From Planctomycetota bacterium (lineage in GTDB: Bacteria > Planctomycetota > Phycisphaerae > WQYP01), in contig JAKBAC010000038.1 in NCBI GenBank assembly GCA_021809365.1, positions 1-23,066 of the forward strand: a DNA stretch of 23,066 bases. The letters are read 5' to 3'. The position numbers and the translations under genes are program-made. The notes beneath the pieces were generated by a model. That model saw nothing but the letters and a program-made list of their open reading frames with translations, made no database searches and was not told where the DNA came from. Positions 16,885 to 23,066 of this stretch are shown piece after piece (position 1 is the stretch's first letter; each line of letters begins with the position of its first letter).

Positions 16885-16930
16885 CCAGCAGGTGTTGAGA
16901 AACTGCGGCATAGACGCCGTGCTAAACGGA

Positions 16931-16980
16931 AACGCACGGATAAAACGCACGGTTGAAATTGAAAACGCACGCCGTGCGTT
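16931..16980. promoter_or_regulatory. AACGCACG repeats with 17-bp palindrome, possible operator
   Basis: AACGCACG occurs at 16931, 16944 and 16964. The third copy is followed, after one central C, by its exact inverse CGTGCGTT (16973-16980), giving a perfect 17-bp palindrome. Another partial CGTGCG follows at 16982. The cluster lies between the TIR gene and the ATPase gene, 112 bp before the ATPase start. A hexamer TAGAAT at about 17035-17040 could be a -10 box downstream of it. The form fits a binding site for a dimeric repressor, but it could equally be an mRNA hairpin. No regulator gene is adjacent. Confidence 0.4.
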
Positions 16981-17091
16981 TCGTGCGATTGCCTCGGCGG
17001 GTAGGTGCCACGGTTACAGGATATGTAAAACGGGGTAGAATTCGGATTCGGTGTCGGCGGATCGCCGATATTGGACGCCAGGAGATGGAAT

Positions 17092-18162
17092 ATGTATTCG
17101 AACCTTTCAATCAAAAACCTTCGCGGAATCGAGTCGCTGCAATTAGAGAACGCGCGGCGGATGAACCTGATCGTCGGGCGAAACAATACCGGGAAATCTA
17201 CAGTGTTGGAGAGCCTGTTTCTTCTCGGTAGTGCCACCAATGGGACCGCAGCCCTTTCCATCGCGCAGCAGCGCGACCAATTTTCCCTGCAGGCTGACAG
17301 GCTGTGGCGTCCCTTGTTCGGTAACGCAGATCCTCGCCATCCGATTGAAGTAGACGGCCGGTGGGACGATCAGACCCGCCGACTCAAAATATCAGCCCTT
17401 AAGGCCGAGCCAGTCTCTGCGTCCACCGACCCGAAGCTGTCGCCAACAATACGCGTTACTACTATTTCCGACAATTTCATCATCGGCGGATTAGAACTTG
17501 CATTCAGAACCGCCGAAGGTGTACCGTCTGAGGGCACGATCAGGATTAATCCGGCAACCCACATGATTGGCACCAGTGGTCCGGAGGAGCCTGTCACAGA
17601 AATTGTTCCAACCGGGTTCCTATCCGCCCGTGGCTGGCCGTCCATGCCGGATGTCGCTCGGCAATTCAGCGCTTTGGTGAAAGTAAAACAGGAGGATTCC
17701 GTCGTCGAAGCCCTGAAATCACTTGACCCGCGAATCAGCCGGCTTGAGGTGCTTTCTGATGGCGGATCTGCGGCGGTTTACGCCGACATTGGTTTGGACT
17801 CCCTGTTGCCGCTTGCTGCGGCGGGCGAAGGCTTGGTGCGGCTATTTGTCATGGCTGTGAGCTTCGCCGATATCAGAGGAGGCGTGCTTCTGGTGGACGA
17901 GATCGACAATGGCTTGCACCATTCGGTGATGGCGCAACTTTGGATGTTCTTGGCGCAGCATTGCGAGCGGTTCAATGTGCAGGTGTTTGCCACCACGCAT
18001 AGTGATGAAATGATCCGCTCCGCCTTGCAGTGTCTGCACGGCGAATCCCAGCGACCGGGTTTGTTCCGCATTGACGCTCGCGAAGGTCGGCACGAAGTGA
18101 CGAGCTACGATGCCGAGGCCATCGCGGCCGTGCTGGAATCCAACTTCGAGGTGCGGTCGTGA
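17092..18162 (+). CDS. OLD-like/AAA_21-type ATPase (ABC-ATPase fold) of defence pair
   Basis: A 356-residue ATPase with the SMC/ABC-like fold and no long coiled coil. Its elements are SIKNLRGIESLQL at the N terminus, Walker A GRNNTGKST at residues 29-37, a signature-like AAAGEGLVRLF near 242-252, Walker B VLLVDEIDNGLH with Asp269/Glu270, and FATTHSDEM as the switch region. Such short ATPases usually pair with a second protein carrying a TOPRIM or DUF3226 domain, and together behave like a split OLD nuclease. The expected partner follows here with a GTGA overlap, but it is broken. The start ATG at 17092 has GGAG at 17081-17084; an upstream TTG at 17071 has nothing comparable. With its partner disrupted, the ATPase may be inactive as a nuclease complex or may work with another protein of the island. 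Confidence 0.85.
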   Translation: MYSNLSIKNLRGIESLQLENARRMNLIVGRNNTGKSTVLESLFLLGSATNGTAALSIAQQRDQFSLQADRLWRPLFGNADPRHPIEVDGRWDDQTRRLKISALKAEPVSASTDPKLSPTIRVTTISDNFIIGGLELAFRTAEGVPSEGTIRINPATHMIGTSGPEEPVTEIVPTGFLSARGWPSMPDVARQFSALVKVKQEDSVVEALKSLDPRISRLEVLSDGGSAAVYADIGLDSLLPLAAAGEGLVRLFVMAVSFADIRGGVLLVDEIDNGLHHSVMAQLWMFLAQHCERFNVQVFATTHSDEMIRSALQCLHGESQRPGLFRIDAREGRHEVTSYDAEAIAAVLESNFEVRS

Positions 18163-18423
18163 GCAGCGGAACCGATGAGGAACGATTGCCAACCCGCTCG
18201 CCGACAGCGAAGATTCAGATTACCAAATCCAAGCTGCTGCTGGTTGAGGGTAAGGACGAAGAATGGATCCCATCCGTCACCCCGGGACAAAGCCCGTGCC
18301 CACGCCTGGCTGGCGGGACAGGATGATCCCGAAAAGCGGGTCGGCGAGGCGGCGCAGGCCGGGTATTGGCCTTTTGCGGACTCGGCGTTCGACAATCTAT
18401 GGCAGTTTATTGGCACCATGTAG
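18159..18423 (+). pseudogene. Broken DUF3226/TOPRIM-like partner of the ATPase
   Basis: From the GTG at 18159 (GTGA overlap with the ATPase) the frame encodes KLLLVEGKDEEW at residues 25-36, the first TOPRIM motif of DUF3226 proteins. It then runs into sequence with no family resemblance and stops at TGA 18324-18326. From about 18283, one frame over, DKARAHAWLAGQDD, then VGEAAQAGYWPF and a DNLWQF tail continue to TAG 18421-18423; this is the typical C terminus of the same family. Intact members are roughly 200 residues or more. Here about 36 N-terminal and 47 C-terminal residues remain, so most of the middle, including the acidic metal-binding residues, is deleted and the two ends are out of frame. 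The gene cannot make a working nuclease. A shortened N-terminal peptide of 55 residues could still be translated. Confidence 0.75.
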
Positions 18424-18432
18424 GATGGCTTT

Positions 18433-21348
18433 ATGGCCTTACAGCCCTGGTACAAAGTTATTAATCCGCGTGAGGACTTACGCGACGGCAAACCTCTGGA
18501 TGCGTCGGAATTCGCGGTACACCTGGATCATGTCCGCGATGGCCGGGCACCTGCGGATTATCAAAATCCGCAGCGATTCTTTGGCCGGACATATTTAACC
18601 AAAAACCTTATTGATCTGGCCGCACAGGTGGTTCGGCGGCTTTCGGGAATCAGAACCGAAACGTCGGCGGTTTTTAATATGACCACGCAGTTTGGCGGCG
18701 GCAAAACACACGCGCTGACGCTGCTTTACCATCTGGCCCGTGGCGGGCCGGAGGCCGGCGCATGGATGGGTGTGGATGGCATACTGGAAAGAGCGGGCGT
18801 GCCAAGCGTGCCCGTGGCGGCGACGGCGGTTTTTGTCGGTACAGAGTTTGACGCCATATCCGGGCGAGGCGGCAAGGGCGGCACCCCCTTGCGTAAAACG
18901 CCATGGGGTGAAATTGCCTGGCAACTGGGCGGCGCGGAGGCATTCGCCATTGTGGCGGAACACGACAAACAGCTTACGGCACCATCCGGTGATGTGATCC
19001 GGCGGCTGCTGCCGGCGGATAGGCCCTGCCTGATTCTCATGGACGAATTGATGAATTTTGTCAGTCGCTTCCGGAAAAACGGGCTGGCCGGCCAGCTCTA
19101 CAATTTTCTGCATAATCTTTCAGAGACCGTGCGCGGGCAGGATAACACGGTATTGGTGGCATCCATACCGGACTCAGAATTGGAAATGAACGCGGAAGAC
19201 CAGTCGGATTATGACCGCTTCAAGAAAATGCTGGATCGGTTGGGCAAGGCGGTAATTATGTCCAGCGAGGGGGAAGCATCGGAAATTATTCGCCGCCGAT
19301 TGTTTGAATGGGACGGCCCAAACAAGGATGCGGAAAAGACCATCGCGCAATATGTTGAGTGGGTATTGGACAATAAAACCCAGATCGGCGATTTCCCGGT
19401 GGATCATGCTCGCGAGGCGTTCAGGTCAGCGTATCCGTTCCATCCGACGGTGTTATCCGTGTTTGAACGCAAGTGGCAGGCACTGCCGCGGTTTCAGCAG
19501 ACGCGGGGGGTTTTACGGCTGCTGGCGCTGTGGGTATCGCGCGCGTTCCAAGATGGCTACAAGGGGGGGCATAAAGACCCGTTGATCGGATTAGGAACAG
19601 CGCCATTGGATGAATCGTTGTTTCGCACGGCCATGTTTGAGCAGCTTGGCGAGCCGCGGCTGGAAGGGGCGGTAACGACGGACATTTGCGGCAAGCGTGA
19701 TTCGCATGCCCAGCGACTGGACCGCGAGGCGGATGAGGCAATTAAAAAAGGCCGCCTGCATACCAAAGTGGCCACGGCCATTTTTTTCGAATCCAACGGC
19801 GGGATGGCCCGCCACGAGGCGACGGTACCGGAAATAAGACTGGCGGTGGGTGAACCGGAATTGGACATTGGGAATGTGGAAACCGTGTTGGAGGCGTTGG
19901 GGCAATCCTGTTACTACCTGTCCATTGAGAAGAACCGGTATCGGTTCAGCCTGTCACCGAATCTGAATAAACTGCTTTCCGATCGCCGGGCGAGTATTCA
20001 GGGATCGCAAATTGACGAGCGTGTCAGGACGGAAATACAGAAAGTTTTTACGGCGGGAGCCGGTGCGGAACGAATATACTTCCCGGAGAAAAGCAGCCAG
20101 ATTCCTGATCGGCCGGTGCTGACGTTGGCTGTTATGGGTTTGGATCATACATTGAGTGACGGCGATGCCACGCGGCAGTTGATCGCAGATCTGACAAGGG
20201 AATATGGCAAATCTTCGCGGACCTTCAAAAGTGCGGTGATCTGGGTGGCAGCGGATTCAGCCCAACTGCTGCGCGAAGAGGCCCGCAAGGCCTTGGCGTG
20301 GGAAGACATCAGGGAGCAGGATCTATCGCGCCTTGATGATGCCCAGCAGCGTCAATTGGAGGAGCATATTCGCCGCTCGAAGCGGGATTTGGTGGAGGGG
20401 GTGTGGCGCAGCTACAAAAATGTGCTGCTATTGGACAAGGCCAATGAGTTGCGGACCGTGGATTTGGGGTTAATCACCTCCAGTCAAGCTGCGGACATGC
20501 TTACCGTGATAATCAAACGGCTGCGCGAGGAAGGGGATATTGAAAAGGATATTAGCGCGAATTTTCTGGTGCGGAATTGGCCCGCGATGGCGCAGTGGAG
20601 CACCAAGGCGGTGCGGGATGCATTTTTCGCTTCCCCACAGTTGCCGCGGTTGATAAATGGTGACGCAATAAAGGATACCATCGCACGCGGCGTGCGTGAT
20701 GGTATTCTGGCGTATGTCGGCAGAAAGCCGGATGGCCATTATGAACCGTTTATTTTCGAGAAGGAGCTTGCAGCTAACGAGGTCGAAATATCAGAAGATA
20801 TGTTTGTCATTCGGGGCGAGGAAGCAAAAAAGCACATCGAGCCGCCGCGATTAACGAAACTCGTTGTTACGCCGTCGCGTGCGACAGTTGAACCGGGCCA
20901 ACAGATCATCTTCAGGACACAGGGAATTGATCAATTCGGACGGAATATGGAAGTGGCGAAGGAGGCTGTGGTGTGGACGGCCGGCGGTGGAAGCATCGCC
21001 GCTGGAGCCTTTACCGCCGGCGCATTGGAGGGGACTTTTGCCGTGCAGGCGCTGGTGGGCGAGGTGGCCGTTGCCGCGGAGATTACCGTGGGCAAGGCGG
21101 GTGTACTGCCCCTGATGAGAGCGGCGGCGGCGAAGCAGGCAGGCTTCCGGTGGTCGGGGGAAGTGCCGCCGCAGAAATGGATGAATTTTTATACCAAAGT
21201 TCTCTCGCGGCACGTCACCGATGGCGGATTAAAACTAACCGTAAAAGTTGAGGTCAACCCCGATGGCGGCATTTCCGAGCAGCGCCTGGAAGAAGCGCGG
21301 GCGGCCCTGCGTGAGTTAGGGTTAAGCGACGAAATTGACGGATCGTGA
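18433..21348 (+). CDS. DUF499-type antiphage ATPase
   Basis: A 971-residue P-loop ATPase of the DUF499 family, which accompanies DUF1156 methylases in defence islands. The N terminus (ALQPWYKVINPREDLRDG, then FFGRTYLT) is characteristic. The nucleotide site is FGGGKTH at residues 87-93, and Walker B is LILMDELMNF with Asp204/Glu205. A central YPFHPTVLSVFERKW block and a winged-helix-like region follow. Residues ~809-886 read as a bacterial Ig-like (Big-type) beta-sandwich: LVVTPSRATVEPGQQIIF, a WTAGGGSIAAGAFTAG core, then FAVQALVGEVAVAAEITV. The start ATG has AGGA seven bases upstream and lies ten bases after the broken DUF3226 gene. In the expected layout it would follow the methylase directly, so the TIR-ATPase segment separates two core partners. 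It may hydrolyse ATP to assemble or regulate the helicase-methylase complex; that is inferred. Confidence 0.9.
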   Translation: MALQPWYKVINPREDLRDGKPLDASEFAVHLDHVRDGRAPADYQNPQRFFGRTYLTKNLIDLAAQVVRRLSGIRTETSAVFNMTTQFGGGKTHALTLLYHLARGGPEAGAWMGVDGILERAGVPSVPVAATAVFVGTEFDAISGRGGKGGTPLRKTPWGEIAWQLGGAEAFAIVAEHDKQLTAPSGDVIRRLLPADRPCLILMDELMNFVSRFRKNGLAGQLYNFLHNLSETVRGQDNTVLVASIPDSELEMNAEDQSDYDRFKKMLDRLGKAVIMSSEGEASEIIRRRLFEWDGPNKDAEKTIAQYVEWVLDNKTQIGDFPVDHAREAFRSAYPFHPTVLSVFERKWQALPRFQQTRGVLRLLALWVSRAFQDGYKGGHKDPLIGLGTAPLDESLFRTAMFEQLGEPRLEGAVTTDICGKRDSHAQRLDREADEAIKKGRLHTKVATAIFFESNGGMARHEATVPEIRLAVGEPELDIGNVETVLEALGQSCYYLSIEKNRYRFSLSPNLNKLLSDRRASIQGSQIDERVRTEIQKVFTAGAGAERIYFPEKSSQIPDRPVLTLAVMGLDHTLSDGDATRQLIADLTREYGKSSRTFKSAVIWVAADSAQLLREEARKALAWEDIREQDLSRLDDAQQRQLEEHIRRSKRDLVEGVWRSYKNVLLLDKANELRTVDLGLITSSQAADMLTVIIKRLREEGDIEKDISANFLVRNWPAMAQWSTKAVRDAFFASPQLPRLINGDAIKDTIARGVRDGILAYVGRKPDGHYEPFIFEKELAANEVEISEDMFVIRGEEAKKHIEPPRLTKLVVTPSRATVEPGQQIIFRTQGIDQFGRNMEVAKEAVVWTAGGGSIAAGAFTAGALEGTFAVQALVGEVAVAAEITVGKAGVLPLMRAAAAKQAGFRWSGEVPPQKWMNFYTKVLSRHVTDGGLKLTVKVEVNPDGGISEQRLEEARAALRELGLSDEIDGS

Positions 21349-21440
21349 TGGGAGCGTGGGCGGCGTTGTTAATCGTGGTCTCCACCAGTCGTGACGGCGG
21401 AGAACTGCATCGTCAAATCAGACTGTGTTTCCGCGGAGAA

Positions 21441-21460
21441 CTCAATGCTGCCGCATTGAG
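21441..21460. terminator. 8-bp stem hairpin in convergent gap, possible terminator
   Basis: CTCAATGC and GCATTGAG form a perfect stem around TGCC, 92 bp after the DUF499 stop. CTAATTGTTC follows, which is only weakly T-rich. Its symmetric position between two converging genes favours a bidirectional terminator. Confidence 0.45.
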
Positions 21461-21488
21461 CTAATTGTTCGCATCACGGTTGGGGGGC

Positions 21489-21506
21489 ATCGGGCGGCGG
21501 CCCGAT
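21489..21506. terminator. GC-rich hairpin before the RepA-like gene stop
   Basis: ATCGGGC and GCCCGAT pair around a GGCG loop, 44 bp beyond the stop of the minus-strand gene (that is, downstream of it on its own strand). There is no T-run on either side, so terminator function is only a possibility. Confidence 0.3.
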
Positions 21507-21549
21507 AGAGAGGTGAATTTAGAAAGTTGAGCAGTGGAGCGCGGGCGGT

Positions 21550-22773
21550 TTAAATGGGTGGGAGTCCGTGGAGGAGGCGGTCGTTTATTATGTCGAGGGT
21601 GTCGTAGTCGAATTTGCCGGGGGATGAGCGCCAGAGCCAGTGGCCGTTGTTTTTGCGTTTGGACTGGATTTTAAGCTGGTCTTTGGCGCGGCGGAGTGTG
21701 CGGTAGGAGAAGCCGGCGGCGGTGGCGGATTTGAGGATGTCGGTTTGGGGGACGGGGCCGCGGGCGAGTAATTCGCAGAGCCATTGGGCGCATTGGTCGA
21801 GCTTGAGGGGGTCGGGTCCGGTTGGGCGGGGTGGTGGGGCGAGGATGGCGTGGATGTTTTCGTTTTCTGACAGATCATCTGCCCAGGCGATGGCGTTGTT
21901 TTCAATTTGAAATGGCAGGGCTGGGGCCAGGACGCTTAGGCTGTTTTTGAGCTGGATGAATACCCGGCGGTGAGGTTGGGTGTTTTCTTCGCGGTGGTCG
22001 GGGGATGCGGCGAAGATAATTGAAGCGAAAGGGGCCAGGGTATTTATTCGGGGGATGCGGCGGAGCGGGTCGCCACGGCCAAGGTGCATGGGCATCAGGG
22101 CGAGAATGGTTATGGAACGACTGTAGAGATGCTGGTAAAGTTCGTAAAGTTTTCTGGCTGTGCTGTAAGGTTCATGGTCGTTGCTGGTGAGAAAGGAGAG
22201 CGGGTCGATGATGACGAGTTTCAGGTCTTTGATCTGGTCGGTGCAGGATTTGAGATTTTCCATAGCCAGGTCGGTGGTGGTGATGACTTTATCGACGTTG
22301 GCACGGGCGGCTTCGAGGCGCGTGCGCATGTTGTCAATGAGATCTTCTTGCGGGGTAATAAGCAGGACCGAGCCGACGGAAGGGCGCTGGGCTGCTTCGA
22401 GTTCGGCGGCATTAGCGGCGGCCAAGGGGCATGAGGTGATGATGGGTGATTTGATGGGTTTGCGGGCCTTTTTGCCCGGGGGCGTGGAGTTTTTGTCAGA
22501 CGGCAGAGGAGCAGGGGACGGGGTATCAGGCACGGGGTCAGGCAGGAGATCAGGTAGAAGGTCATACATGGGGGCGGTGGTTGGGGTGCCGGGGAATGGG
22601 GCGGCGGTGGTGACGCGGGCGGCGAGGTCCAGCGCAATAAAGGTTTTGCCTGAACCGGGCGGGCCAGCGAGGAGGACAATTTTGCCTTTGGGCAGGCGAT
22701 TTCGCCAAAGCCAGCGAGGTGCGATAGGGGGCAGGTTAGCCAGGCAACTGGTGGCGGTGTGGAGATCAGACAT
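21550..22773 (-). CDS. RepA/RecA-like AAA ATPase (AAA_25 type)
   Basis: A 407-residue RecA-fold ATPase. Walker A GPPGSGKT is at residues 37-44, SVLLITPQED is the strand after the lesion loop, and Walker B LKLVIID ends at Asp190. The LMPMHLGRGDPLRRIPRINTL block fits sensor and arginine regions of RepA-like helicase loaders. A C-terminal winged-helix-like segment (DILKSATAAGFSYRTLRRAKDQL) probably binds DNA. Such proteins are linked to replication of plasmids and integrated elements and are common in planctomycete genomes. Residues 70-108 are a Pro/Asp/Ser-rich insert encoded by CAGGGGACGGGG-type DNA like the flanking repeats. The ATG at 22771-22773 has AAAGG six to seven bases upstream. It converges on the defence island and has no neighbour on its own strand here. 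Its role in mobilising the island is conjecture. Confidence 0.8.
   Translation of the reverse strand: MSDLHTATSCLANLPPIAPRWLWRNRLPKGKIVLLAGPPGSGKTFIALDLAARVTTAAPFPGTPTTAPMYDLLPDLLPDPVPDTPSPAPLPSDKNSTPPGKKARKPIKSPIITSCPLAAANAAELEAAQRPSVGSVLLITPQEDLIDNMRTRLEAARANVDKVITTTDLAMENLKSCTDQIKDLKLVIIDPLSFLTSNDHEPYSTARKLYELYQHLYSRSITILALMPMHLGRGDPLRRIPRINTLAPFASIIFAASPDHREENTQPHRRVFIQLKNSLSVLAPALPFQIENNAIAWADDLSENENIHAILAPPPRPTGPDPLKLDQCAQWLCELLARGPVPQTDILKSATAAGFSYRTLRRAKDQLKIQSKRKNNGHWLWRSSPGKFDYDTLDIINDRLLHGLPPI
22509..22560. repeat. Repeat-like low-complexity insert in the RepA-like gene
   Basis: GCAGGGGACGGGGTATCAGG, followed by CACGGGGTCAGGCAGG and similar words, resembles the CAGGGGACGGG core of the two flanking repeat blocks. 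It encodes the Pro/Asp-rich stretch at residues 70-90 and keeps the frame. It is the second gene in the window that seems to have absorbed this repeat family. Confidence 0.5.
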
Positions 22774-22797
22774 GTTAAGCCTTTCTTTTTCAGGGAT

Positions 22798-22960
22798 CGA
22801 TGATCACGGATCACGGATCAATGATTATTGTGGGGGCTATAGGGCGCGGTGGGGGAGGGGAAATCAATATTTGTCAGTAATTGCAGTATTGATCAGTAAT
22901 TTCAGTATCGATCAATAGACGCGAGGTTACAGGGGACGGGTTACGGGTGATAGGTTACGG
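22798..22960. repeat. Right repeat block matching 5598-5823
   Basis: GATCACGGATCAATG at 22809-22823 is preceded by a partial tandem copy. GCTATAGGGCGCGG is at 22836-22849, CAGTAATTGCAGTATT near 22875-22890, a 21-bp block at 22894-22914, and the 29-bp element at 22916-22944. All recur in the left block in the same orientation, and apart from the 21-bp block in the same order. GGTTACGGGT variants follow to about 22970. The block lies directly upstream of the RepA-like gene and must overlap or adjoin its promoter. Confidence 0.8.
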
Positions 22961-23032
22961 GTTACAGTTGAAGCGAGGATATGTTTTGTTAAATGCGGGA
23001 GGGTGGGTTACAGGGTTTGGAAATCCGATGGT

Positions 23033-23066
23033 TTGGTCATTGGTCATTGGTCATTGGTCCTTGGTC
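23033..23066. repeat. TTGGTCA heptamer tandem repeat
   Basis: Three exact TTGGTCA units (23033-23053), one TTGGTCC and a partial TTGGTC run to the window edge, so the full copy number is unknown. There is no open frame or gene context. Slippage-prone simple repeat. Confidence 0.85.

Larger units (their letters stand above)
21349..21549. other. Convergent intergenic region
   Basis: This 201-bp gap separates the ends of the DUF499 gene and the minus-strand RepA-like gene, so only terminators are expected. GCGGAGAACT occurs twice (about 21399 and 21433). Two hairpins are annotated separately. No gene or promoter is seen. Confidence 0.6.

Noticed and set aside
6275..21348. Assignment as DISARM or BREX
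   Set aside because: A SNF2-type helicase and a methylase are shared in logic, but no DUF1998 (DrmB), DrmC phospholipase D, PglZ or BrxL-like protein is encoded; DUF1156 plus DUF499 points to the helicase-methylase-ATPase type.
22181..22918. 245-codon plus-strand frame opposite the RepA-like gene
   Set aside because: Shadow of the minus-strand ATPase gene, which has Walker A and B motifs; the frame also runs into the repeat block.

Overview
The window looks like chromosomal DNA of a free-living bacterium, most likely in the Planctomycetes/Verrucomicrobia (PVC) group. This rests on three things: carbohydrate-active enzymes (a GT5-like synthase, a GH39 and a GH144-type enzyme), a RepA/RecA-like ATPase of a kind I associate with planctomycetes, and gene-poor stretches full of short degenerate repeats. 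The placement is an inference from gene content only; there is no rRNA or tRNA in the window to confirm it.

Layout. (1) 1-4980, metabolic genes: the start of a glycogen/starch-synthase-like gene on the minus strand, then a divergent pair that overlaps by ATGA (GH39 glycosidase, GH144/glycoamylase-like protein), then a type II NADH dehydrogenase ending in a perfect palindrome that may be a terminator. (2) 4981-6274, about 1.3 kb with no credible gene, filled with several families of short repeats. (3) 6275-21348, a 15-kb defence island on the plus strand: SNF2-type helicase with a C-terminal DUF3883-like domain; phosphoribosyltransferase-like protein; DprA-like protein; a protein with a C-terminal PD-(D/E)XK-like motif; DUF1156-type DNA methyltransferase; a 15-codon stub; a TIR-like (PF10137/CAP12-type) protein; an OLD-like AAA ATPase; a broken DUF3226/TOPRIM-like partner; and a DUF499-type ATPase. 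(4) 21349-23066, a convergent RepA/RecA-like ATPase gene and a second repeat block that shares a 29-bp exact direct repeat and several shorter blocks with the first one.

How it works together (inference). The first five defence genes are joined by stop/start overlaps or a 7-base gap, so they should be made as one unit. Helicase, DUF1156 methylase and DUF499 ATPase are the core of a helicase-methylase-ATPase type antiphage system, related in logic to DISARM/BREX: the methylase would mark self DNA and the helicase and ATPase would act on unmarked DNA. Inserted into this core are two further layers: a DprA + PRTase + nuclease-like trio between helicase and methylase, and a TIR protein with an ATPase/DUF3226 pair between methylase and DUF499. 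The second insertion shows scars: an orphan 15-codon start right after the methylase and an internally deleted DUF3226 gene just before DUF499. The trio in the first slot, translationally coupled to helicase and methylase, is the strongest candidate for an undescribed variant of the system.
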